Below, one piece after another: positions 17,366 through 25,148 of a DNA stretch of 64,000 nucleotides; positions within the stretch are counted from its first letter, which is position 1, and the number at the start of each line of letters is the position of its first letter. The notes under the pieces were generated by a model. The model had not been told where the DNA came from. It made no database searches and worked only from the letters and a program-made list of their open reading frames with translations. The DNA is from CP2-2F sp034436355 (lineage in GTDB: Bacteria > Chloroflexota > Anaerolineae > Aggregatilineales > UBA2796), in NCBI GenBank assembly GCA_034436355.1, contig DAOTVQ010000040.1, forward strand, positions 62,001-126,000. Reading direction: 5' to 3'. The position numbers were made by a program, and so were the translations under genes.

Positions 17366-20300
17366 TTACTGGCGCACCACAAAGACCGCGGCGCTGATGC
17401 GCGGCACGCTAAACGTGCCAGTGGCGGGATCAAAGCTGGCAGTCTTGATCAGATCATCGCCGCCGTTTGCCTGCACCGGATGCAGTTCAAGCGCCATACC
17501 TTGCAGCGCTTCCACCGTGAAGCTGCGCGCTTCAGGTGCGTTGTTGAACAGCACCACGATGAAGGTGTGGTTCGGATCAAGGTCTTCACCTTCCATATCC
17601 GAAAGGCTCATCACGATCAAGCCCGGCACCTGATCAGCACCCGTGTTGTGGAAGGCAAGGCGCGCTTGCACATCCTCAGCCGTGCGTAGGCGGAACAGCG
17701 GCGATCCGCTGCGGATTTGCAGCAGTTCCTTAAAGCGCTCATGGGCGGCGCGCATGTCATCAGGCGTCGGTTTCAGGTCAGGGTTGCCCAGCAACGGACG
17801 CATCACATCCCACATATCCTGATTCTTATCGGCAATTGGCAGTCCCTTACCCCAGTTGGTCGTCTCAAACGTCCAATCAATGGCGTTGAACCAATCACCG
17901 CTGTTGTAGGAGTCACGATCAAGCGATTTGGAGCGCAGCATATCATCGCCGGCATGGAAGAACGGCACGCCTTGCGAGAACATGACCAGCGAGAGCGCCA
18001 GCGTGTTCATGCGGACGCGATCTGCCATGCTGGTGGTGAGTGGCGCTTTGTACTGGATCAGGTCGAAGATCGTCTCGTTATCGTGCTTGCTGGTGTAGAC
18101 GATATTCTCTTGTGGATCGCGGGTGTAGCCGGCAGGCTGCCCGTTATACAGCACTTGGCGACCAGTCACCACTCTGCCCTGCGCATTTGTAAAGCTGAAA
18201 TCGCGCAGGTTGCCTGCCAAACCGACCCGAATGTGATCAGAGAACAGCAGCAAGCGCCGCAATTGATCCTCGCGTGAGGTCTGATCAACGTCGTTCGGGT
18301 TGGTGTACAGCCCGCTGGAGAAGCCCTGACGGTCACGATCCCCGAAGGGACTGCCGCCACGAATAGCGTCGCGGATGCGGTCGTTAAAGGTGCCGATGCC
18401 CGTGCCGCCGAGGTTAAGCTGCGTGGCGTTGATGCCGCGTGCGTTATCTGCCACTTCACCAAAGTTCCAGCCCTCGCCGTAGACGTAGATTGCTTTGCCA
18501 TCAATGCCGTGTTCTTCAAGGGTGAGTGCATCGAGGGCGGCGCGCACATTACGCATGTTCGCCAGCATGTGGTGCCCCATCAGATCGAAGCGGAAGGCGT
18601 CAATCTTATAGTGAGTTGCCCAGAAGATGACCGAATCGATCATCAGGCGTTCCATCATGGCGTGTTCGGTGGCAGTATTCGGGCAGCAGGTAGAAGTCTC
18701 CACGCGCCCGCTGTCGTTCAGGCGGTGATAGTAGCCTGGCACGATCTTATCCAGCACGCTCTTGGAATCTTGCCCGGCGGCGTTGGTGTGGTTGTAGACG
18801 ACATCCATCACCACGCGCAAGCCAAGATTGTTAATGCCCTGCACCATCTGGCGGACTTCATAGATGCGCCCTGAGCCATCTGCGTTGACGGCATAGCTGC
18901 CTTCTGGCACGTTGTAGTGGAAAGGATCGTAGCCCCAGTTGAAGCCATCCTGATCGCGGGTAGCGTTGATGATCGCCTGCTGCTGATCCGAATCAGGCGG
19001 GAACTGCAAGAGTTCGTTGTAATCAGGGTTGACCTGCTTATTGCGGTCTTCCTCGATGGTAGCAAGGTCAAAGAAGGGCAGCAAGTGCAGGTGCGTCAGC
19101 CCTGCCTCTTGGAGGGCTTTCAGGTGCTTCATGCCGTTATAGTCGGGGTTGGTGAAGGCAAGATAGGTACCGTTTTGCGGCTCTGGCACGCTGAAATCAA
19201 AGATGCTGAAATCGCGGATGTGCATTTCATAGACGATAATATCCTCAGGGGCAGCCAGCGGCGGCTTTTGCAAAGTCTGCCAGCCTTCGGGCATCAGTCC
19301 AGGGTCGTATATATCCACGATCTGGCTGCGCGTGCTGTTGATGGCAAGGCTGACCGAGTACGGATCAGTGACGATGTTACGCTCTACCTTGCGCGTGCTT
19401 GGCACGTAAACCTCTACCTCATACAGGTAGAATTTGTTCAGCCAGTCGCCTTCGCCCAGATACATCCAGACGCCTTGTGCCGCATCATTTTCCATGGCGT
19501 AGGTGGTGCTGGTCGTCTCAGGATTGCTATCCTCAAAGATATGCAGCGTCACCGAGCGTGCCGTTGGCGCCCACAGCACAAAGAAGGGCAAGCCGCTATC
19601 TGGAACGCTGACGCCCAACACGCCACCATAGGTGTAGAGATCATCCAGCACGCCGGGAATCTGCACGCCCGTCGCATCCAAGAGCGCACCTTCAGCGTCA
19701 GTGACGGAGAGCGCGATTTGCCCTTTGAGAATCTGCGGCACTTGCGCGCTGAGATCGGGCGGCAGTTGCAGCGAATAGCTGTTGGTGAGGTGTGGGAACT
19801 TGCGGGTGACCTTCGAGTCCACGCCGATCACGTACTTGAGTTCGACCGACTCGCCACCCACCACCTGATTATTCTCTAGGCGCATACCGCCATCCAAGGC
19901 GTAGTGCAGGCGGAAGGTGCTGCGGCGCGGATCAGGTGTTTTGGCATTCCACACGAACAGATCGCGCAGCACCCAATGGGCGCTGGCGGTGTTCAGGTCG
20001 CCTTTGGGTGCGCCTTCCACTTCAATGCTCATCACTTTGGTCTCGGAATCCCAGATAAAGGCAATTTCTTTGCCGATGGAAGTAAAGCCGATGTTGGCGC
20101 CATCGCGTGCGCCGCGTGCGCCGTAGTTCTCCGCCCAGCTCAGGTTCACGGCAACCTTTGCCTCATAAGCACCTTCCGGAATAGCGCTGGTGACGTACAT
20201 ATACTTACCGTCACCGTCAGGGTCTTGCAGCAAGGTACGCAGGCAGCTAGGCATCCAATCACCGGGGCAGCCAACTTCGCTCTGGAAGCTGCCCGGCACG

Positions 20301-20713
20301 TTGGCGAGGATCGAATTCACGTTGTCCGAGACCCAGTTGGTCTGGCGGCTGTAGAAGAAGGTCACTTCACGGGCTTCGGGCAGGCTCAGCTTGATGTTAG
20401 CGCCGCCACGTTCTGCTTGTGCGCCGTAGTTTTCATCCCAACTGCCGTTGAGGGTAGCCTTGTATTCATAGTCGCCTGCTTCCAGCTTGAAAGTGGCGAT
20501 CCACAAGTCGGCATCGGCGTCATAGGTCAGGGCAGAGGCATCACAATCGGGCTGCCAATTGCCGGGACAGCCGAGTTGTTCCTGAATGGTGCCGGGAATA
20601 ACGACCTTTTGAGGTTGGTCTTGGGCTAGGGTGCGCGGCGCGTTGGGCAGTGTGCCAAGCGTCAGCGCGATGAGGCTTAAAACGAGTAAAAAGCGGCTAA
20701 AAACTCTAGACAT
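17366..20713 (-). CDS. pulA: secreted pullulanase-type GH13 glucan hydrolase
   Basis: An exported 1115-residue debranching enzyme that cleaves alpha-1,6 links in pullulan, glycogen or starch. A signal peptide ends TLA-QD. Two similar domains of about 95 residues follow (both with GCPGxWxPxC and a NYGA stretch), like the X25 modules of secreted amylopullulanases. A CBM48-like region comes next. GH13 motifs: FNWGYDP (pullulanase signature, about residue 590), DVVYNH, FRFDLMGHH (nucleophile Asp), YGEGW (acid Glu) and SKHDNE. The ATG at 20713 is favoured by GGAG eight bases upstream; an earlier ATG at 20731 is the alternative. Confidence 0.92.
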   Translation of the reverse strand: MSRVFSRFLLVLSLIALTLGTLPNAPRTLAQDQPQKVVIPGTIQEQLGCPGNWQPDCDASALTYDADADLWIATFKLEAGDYEYKATLNGSWDENYGAQAERGGANIKLSLPEAREVTFFYSRQTNWVSDNVNSILANVPGSFQSEVGCPGDWMPSCLRTLLQDPDGDGKYMYVTSAIPEGAYEAKVAVNLSWAENYGARGARDGANIGFTSIGKEIAFIWDSETKVMSIEVEGAPKGDLNTASAHWVLRDLFVWNAKTPDPRRSTFRLHYALDGGMRLENNQVVGGESVELKYVIGVDSKVTRKFPHLTNSYSLQLPPDLSAQVPQILKGQIALSVTDAEGALLDATGVQIPGVLDDLYTYGGVLGVSVPDSGLPFFVLWAPTARSVTLHIFEDSNPETTSTTYAMENDAAQGVWMYLGEGDWLNKFYLYEVEVYVPSTRKVERNIVTDPYSVSLAINSTRSQIVDIYDPGLMPEGWQTLQKPPLAAPEDIIVYEMHIRDFSIFDFSVPEPQNGTYLAFTNPDYNGMKHLKALQEAGLTHLHLLPFFDLATIEEDRNKQVNPDYNELLQFPPDSDQQQAIINATRDQDGFNWGYDPFHYNVPEGSYAVNADGSGRIYEVRQMVQGINNLGLRVVMDVVYNHTNAAGQDSKSVLDKIVPGYYHRLNDSGRVETSTCCPNTATEHAMMERLMIDSVIFWATHYKIDAFRFDLMGHHMLANMRNVRAALDALTLEEHGIDGKAIYVYGEGWNFGEVADNARGINATQLNLGGTGIGTFNDRIRDAIRGGSPFGDRDRQGFSSGLYTNPNDVDQTSREDQLRRLLLFSDHIRVGLAGNLRDFSFTNAQGRVVTGRQVLYNGQPAGYTRDPQENIVYTSKHDNETIFDLIQYKAPLTTSMADRVRMNTLALSLVMFSQGVPFFHAGDDMLRSKSLDRDSYNSGDWFNAIDWTFETTNWGKGLPIADKNQDMWDVMRPLLGNPDLKPTPDDMRAAHERFKELLQIRSGSPLFRLRTAEDVQARLAFHNTGADQVPGLIVMSLSDMEGEDLDPNHTFIVVLFNNAPEARSFTVEALQGMALELHPVQANGGDDLIKTASFDPATGTFSVPRISAAVFVVRQ

Positions 20714-20794
20714 TGCATTTGCTCCATGCAAGGTAACGTTTGCATGGCATATTATCCACAGTCTGTGCAGATTTTCAATCAGTGCGGGCTGCTG

Positions 20795-20822
20795 TTGCCC
20801 TAAACACGGGACGGGCTATAAT
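20795..20822 (+). promoter_or_regulatory. candidate promoter for the subtilase at 20865
   Basis: TTGCCC at 20795-20800 and a perfect TATAAT at 20817-20822 with a 16-base spacer. Transcription would start near 20829, leaving about 36 bases of leader before the TTG start. The 151-base divergent region also holds the start of the pullulanase, and I see no clear leftward promoter. Confidence 0.5.
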
Positions 20823-20864
20823 GGCGCGTGGTATCGCTTCCACACATAAGAGACTGAGCAAACA

Positions 20865-22004
20865 TTGTTCACAGCCAACTTCCCATACGAGGGCGAGACG
20901 CCGCACATCCTGCCGCTGCACACACGCACAGGCGCAAGTACAGCGTTCAGTGGGCGCGGCGTGGTGATCGCCTTCCTCGACTCTGGCTTTTACCCACACC
21001 CTGATCTGCGCGGGCGCATCCTTGCCCATGTAGATGCCGTGACGCGCCGCGTGATCAGCGGTGATAAATTCTTCCACGATCATGCCCTGAGCTGGCATGG
21101 GCAGATGACCAGCGTGATCGCCTGTGGCGATGGTGCAATTTCGAGTGGTCTGTATCGCGGTTTGGCGCATGGCGCGCAGGTCGTCCTGATCAAGGTGAGC
21201 GATTTTCACAACAACATCAAAGAGCGCGATATTTTGCGCGGTTTGCTGTGGCTGATCGAAAATCACCGCGCCTATAACATTCGGCTGTGCAATATTTCCG
21301 TTGGTGGCGATTTTCCAAGCGTTGATCCCGATCATCCGCTGTATGCTGCGGTGCGCGCACTCTACGAGGAAAACGTGCTGACGCTCTGTGCAGCAGGCAA
21401 CGGCGGCACAGGGCAGCTTGTGCCACCTGCCAGCGCGTCGGAAGCGCTGACCGTCGGTGGCGTGGATGACCACAACAGCACCGATACAACGCGCTGGACG
21501 CCCTATAACCACAACTACGGCACTGCCTACGATGGCTCGCCCAAGCCCGAGATTTTGACCACGGCACGTTGGATTGCCTCACCGATTTTGCCCTACTCGG
21601 TCATGGCGCGTGAGGCGCGCTGGCTGGCACCGCTGCTGCACGCCCAAACGCCTGCTCAGGTTGCGGCGATCCTGACGGAAGGCTGTGCCGATCTCAGTGC
21701 GGAGGGCGTGCTGCCTTGCTCGGCGGAAAGTGAGGCAGATCGGGCAGTTATTCAGGCGCGCCTCAACAAATATAAACTGATTGACAGCCATCACCAGCAT
21801 GTGGATGGCACTTCTGTTTCAGTGGCAGTTGCAACATCGGTCGCCGCCCAAATGTTGGAGGCAAATCCGCGCTTGCGGGCGGGCACCATCCGCGCCATCC
21901 TGCGTGCTACGGCGGTTGCCTTCCCCGATGTGCCAGATGAGGTGCAGGGCGGCGGCATCCTGGACGCGGCGACAGCCGTTGAGGCAGCCTTAGAGCATTT
22001 CTAA
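20865..22004 (+). CDS. subtilisin-family protease without signal peptide
   Basis: A 379-residue S8 protease. Asp39 (AFLDSGF), His78 (WHGQMTSVIA, where HGTxVAG is usual), Asn178 (AAGNGG) and Ser316 (DGTSVSVAVAT) form the active site. The mature-like domain begins almost at residue 1, with neither signal peptide nor propeptide, so it is probably cytoplasmic or made active at once. The start is a TTG because a stop lies in frame just upstream and no ATG precedes the catalytic Asp. It is short, has no repeats, and is not close to the secreted subtilase at 9.8 kb. Confidence 0.85.
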   Translation: MFTANFPYEGETPHILPLHTRTGASTAFSGRGVVIAFLDSGFYPHPDLRGRILAHVDAVTRRVISGDKFFHDHALSWHGQMTSVIACGDGAISSGLYRGLAHGAQVVLIKVSDFHNNIKERDILRGLLWLIENHRAYNIRLCNISVGGDFPSVDPDHPLYAAVRALYEENVLTLCAAGNGGTGQLVPPASASEALTVGGVDDHNSTDTTRWTPYNHNYGTAYDGSPKPEILTTARWIASPILPYSVMAREARWLAPLLHAQTPAQVAAILTEGCADLSAEGVLPCSAESEADRAVIQARLNKYKLIDSHHQHVDGTSVSVAVATSVAAQMLEANPRLRAGTIRAILRATAVAFPDVPDEVQGGGILDAATAVEAALEHF

Positions 22005-22031
22005 AACACACCAAGCGCTGCCAAGTTCGTA

Positions 22032-22037
22032 TACAAT
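22032..22037 (+). promoter_or_regulatory. candidate -10 box for the aldolase gene
   Basis: TACAAT lies 34 bases upstream of the ATG at 22072, inside the 67-base gap after the subtilase. An AAAGAAG near the start could serve as ribosome site. There is no obvious -35 box. Confidence 0.3.
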
Positions 22038-22071
22038 CAGCCTTTGAGGCATTCATCAGAAAGAAGCAATC

Positions 22072-22830
22072 ATGTTTACAAATCCACTTCGATCAATTTG
22101 GGCGCGTGGCGAGGTGCCAATCAACGGCTGGCTGAGCATCCCGAACGCCTGGACAGCCGAGATCGTGGCAAGTAGCGGCTACGATGCCGTGACCATTGAC
22201 CTACAGCACGGCTACATGAGCTATGAGACGGCGCTTGCCATGCTGCAAGCCATTGGGAACACCGGCGCTGTGCCGCTGGTGCGCGTCTGGTGGAATGATC
22301 CCGCCTTAATCATGAAGATGTTGGATAGCGGCGCGTTGGGTGTGATCTGCCCACTCATCAATACCCGCGCTGAGGCTGAAGCGTTCGTGGGCGCCTGCCG
22401 CTACCCGCCGCAAGGCTTCCGCAGCTACGGACCGACCCGCGCTGTGATGTGCTACGGTGAGGAGTATTTTGAGCGTGCTAACAGTGAAATTGTGACCTTT
22501 GCCATGATCGAGACGGCGCAGGGCTTGGAAAACCTTGAAGCAATTGCCGCCACACCACACCTCGACGGACTGTACATCGGACCTGCTGACCTGAGCGTTG
22601 CGCTTGGTTTGCCACCGCATACAGAGCCGACTGATCCCAAGTTTTTCGAGGCAGTGGATCGCATTTTGGCGGCGGCAGCAGCCAATAACAAGATCGCCTG
22701 CATTCATGCGCGCACGCCTGACTATACCAAGCGTATGTTGGCAAAAGGCTTCCGCTTTGCCACAGTCGGCAACGATACCAACTTGCTAGGCGGCGCGGCA
22801 AAGGGGATCACAGCCGCTTTCAAGGGCTAA
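22072..22830 (+). CDS. HpcH/HpaI aldolase family protein
   Basis: A 252-residue TIM-barrel class II aldolase. The family splits or joins hydroxy-oxo acids with pyruvate, using a divalent metal held by Glu and Asp. Family landmarks are TIDLQHGYMSYE, FAMIETAQGLENL (metal Glu) and LYIGPADLSVALG (metal Asp). Length and motifs resemble 4-hydroxy-2-oxoheptanedioate or 2-oxo-3-deoxyrhamnonate aldolases, which act on aromatic or sugar-acid breakdown products. No other degradative gene is adjacent, so the substrate is open. Its stop overlaps that of the convergent helicase by four bases. Confidence 0.88.
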   Translation: MFTNPLRSIWARGEVPINGWLSIPNAWTAEIVASSGYDAVTIDLQHGYMSYETALAMLQAIGNTGAVPLVRVWWNDPALIMKMLDSGALGVICPLINTRAEAEAFVGACRYPPQGFRSYGPTRAVMCYGEEYFERANSEIVTFAMIETAQGLENLEAIAATPHLDGLYIGPADLSVALGLPPHTEPTDPKFFEAVDRILAAAAANNKIACIHARTPDYTKRMLAKGFRFATVGNDTNLLGGAAKGITAAFKG

Positions 22831-25148
22831 CGTTCAGGGCTGCCGTTGAGGTATGACCAGAGTGCCAGCAAAGGCAGGGACGGCTGCTGTTCCTGCTCTT
22901 TGCCCTTGTAGTGAAAGCGTCCGTTGTTCCAATAGATGCCCAGTTCGCGTTTGGCACGGGTGATGCCAACGTAAAGCAGGCGCAAACGCTCTGCGGCGTA
23001 GTCTAGGCGTGCCTGCGCGGATGCTTCACCTTCAATGTACTCTTGGTCGGCGATCAGGCATTCCAGTTGGGCGCGTGCCTCTGCACCTAGATTCAGCGAG
23101 CCGCGCAGGTAATATTTCTCGTCAAGGTAGCGGTCGGTTGCCTGTGCTGAGGGAAAACTGTAATCGTTGACCGAGAGCAGATAGACGCGATCCCACTCCA
23201 AGCCTTTGGCGGCGTGCATCGTGGCAATCGTGACCATGCCGACCTTAGGTGTATAGCCAACTTCGGCATCCTCAAAGCCTAAGAAGCGCCGTTCGTTGCT
23301 GCTGATGCGCTGTAGCTCAGCGGCAAACTCGGTTAAACGTGCGTTAGGCATTTCAAGGGCAAAGCCGCGCAAAAGCTGCGCCAATTTATAGCCAAGCGCG
23401 ATCTCAGGCGGCGTGCTGAAAATATCTTGCCCAACCGTCAGCACCAGTTGATCAATCGGCAGGAGTGAGGCGTGCAGCCAACGATGCACTGTTTGTCGGA
23501 ATGCCTCAAGGTCTTGGTAGAGCAGCTCTAACGAATCAGAGTCAGGCAGGTTCAGTGCTTCGGTCAGCAGCACGCCTTCTTCAGGAAACAAGAATCGCTC
23601 GACATGCTTTAGCCCTGCAAGGGCGCTGTGAGCGGTTGCCAACCACTGATCGCTTTCCGTCGCATCTTCAGCCATGTAGCCGCCCAAATGCAGCCGCCAC
23701 CACTGATCGCGGTAGAGATCAGCGAGTTGGGCGGCGCTCTGCGGGCTGATCGGCTTGGCAAGGTATTTGATGACCTGCTCTAGGCGTTTGGTCGTCTCAC
23801 GGGTGGAAGATGTGCTGCGGAGCAGTTCCTCATACGGCACGCCGAGCGCCTTCAAGCGTTCTGCCAGCTTAAAGCCGTGCTGATTTTCTGGCACAAGGGC
23901 GGCGGCGGTGCGATCTTTGTTTTCGGGCAGCCATTGGGCAAGCGATTGCGCCACCATGTCAATCTCTTGATCAGGTGTGTACACCCTGCCGGTGCTGTAG
24001 ACGATCTGTAGGCGCGCTTCCTCAGCAGGCGGATTGCCCTGTGCGTCATCGGGCGGCGTAAGCTGAATGCGCTGTGGCAGAAAGGTATCGCGCAAGTCTT
24101 CATTCGGATGTTCGTTGCACGTCCACATGACCAGATAATTCGCCAAATCAATAATCGGCGCGGCGGAGCGCCCAGCAACACTGAGTGTTTGCGATTGCAC
24201 AGCGCGTTCTTCAAGGAAGGCGCGCAGATACTTCGGATCGGCAGTGGTGAAAGTCGTGTTAATCGCCTGATTTGGATCGCCAACGCGCACCCAATTCTGA
24301 TCGTTGGCGAGCATTCGCAGCAGGCGCTCTTGCAGTTGGCTGCTATCCTGCGCCTCGTCCTCCAAAATGTAAGGATAGCGGGCTTGTTGGCGCGCTAAAA
24401 AGGCAGAGTCACGCTCCAGCGCGCTGAGCGCCAACATGACTAGATCATCGAAATCCACCGCGCCGCGATAGCTGAGCGCACGCTGATAGTTCTCGTAAAC
24501 GGCGCAGCCAAAACGCGCCAGCGGCAGATCAGTCTCAGGGTAGGTCTCTAGGCGCGCACGCAGTGCCTCAGGCGTTAGGCGGCGATCTTTCGCCTGACGG
24601 ATGAAGCTCTCGGCGATGCCCTGTGCCAGCTTGGGCAAATCTTCACGGGCAAGGTAGGCAAGTTTCTTCGGCTCATCACGCCATTCGTCTTCAAGGTAGC
24701 CCGTGAACAAACCGATACCGTTGCCGCGCAGCCAAGTAGCAACCACATCCTCACGGATGCTCTGCGCGGTGCGCTCATCCACAATCTTGAAGTCTTCTGC
24801 CAAGCCTGCCAAGGTTGGGCGTTCGCGCACCAGATCATGCGCCAAGCCGTGCAGAGTCCGCACACGGTAGCCCATGTTGGTGATGACCACTCCGGAATCT
24901 TGCAGAATCGTGGCAATTTTGGCGCGGATGGCGTTCACGGCAGCGTTGGCAAAGGTGACGACCAGCACTTCTTGGTCAGCCGCAGCGCGCTGCTGCCTGA
25001 TCAGGTGTGCCACAAGGCGCGCTGCAAGGTGCGAGAGCGTGAAGGTTTTGCCGCTGCCCGGCACTGCGGCGATGCCCATTTTGCCACCGCTGTACCGCAA
25101 AATCTCAGCTTGCTCAGGGCGGAATCGGCTAGGGATGCTGTCGCTCAT
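22827..25148 (-). CDS. UvrD/Rep-type SF1 DNA helicase
   Basis: A 773-residue superfamily 1A helicase. Walker A is AVPGSGKT (28-35), the UvrD hallmark VDFDDLV is at 231-237, and DEAQDSS (motif II) is at 264-270. VRVGDPNQAI, ATMHAAKGLEWDRVYLLS and LLYVGITRAKREL complete the set. It should be an ATP-dependent 3'-5' translocase. No nuclease motif such as GGxIDRxD is seen at the C-terminus, so it is not a full AddA. Its start overlaps the partner's stop by four bases, so the two are probably translated together. Confidence 0.92.
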   Translation of the reverse strand: MSDSIPSRFRPEQAEILRYSGGKMGIAAVPGSGKTFTLSHLAARLVAHLIRQQRAAADQEVLVVTFANAAVNAIRAKIATILQDSGVVITNMGYRVRTLHGLAHDLVRERPTLAGLAEDFKIVDERTAQSIREDVVATWLRGNGIGLFTGYLEDEWRDEPKKLAYLAREDLPKLAQGIAESFIRQAKDRRLTPEALRARLETYPETDLPLARFGCAVYENYQRALSYRGAVDFDDLVMLALSALERDSAFLARQQARYPYILEDEAQDSSQLQERLLRMLANDQNWVRVGDPNQAINTTFTTADPKYLRAFLEERAVQSQTLSVAGRSAAPIIDLANYLVMWTCNEHPNEDLRDTFLPQRIQLTPPDDAQGNPPAEEARLQIVYSTGRVYTPDQEIDMVAQSLAQWLPENKDRTAAALVPENQHGFKLAERLKALGVPYEELLRSTSSTRETTKRLEQVIKYLAKPISPQSAAQLADLYRDQWWRLHLGGYMAEDATESDQWLATAHSALAGLKHVERFLFPEEGVLLTEALNLPDSDSLELLYQDLEAFRQTVHRWLHASLLPIDQLVLTVGQDIFSTPPEIALGYKLAQLLRGFALEMPNARLTEFAAELQRISSNERRFLGFEDAEVGYTPKVGMVTIATMHAAKGLEWDRVYLLSVNDYSFPSAQATDRYLDEKYYLRGSLNLGAEARAQLECLIADQEYIEGEASAQARLDYAAERLRLLYVGITRAKRELGIYWNNGRFHYKGKEQEQQPSLPLLALWSYLNGSPER

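Noticed and set aside
18917..20629. Long open frames on the plus strand inside the pullulanase gene
   Set aside because: They lie antisense to a gene with clear GH13 motifs and signal peptide, show no domains, and follow its third-codon-position bias.
20775..21512. 245-codon leftward frame over the signal-less subtilase
   Set aside because: Antisense shadow of a gene whose catalytic triad is intact; the translation has no family resemblance.
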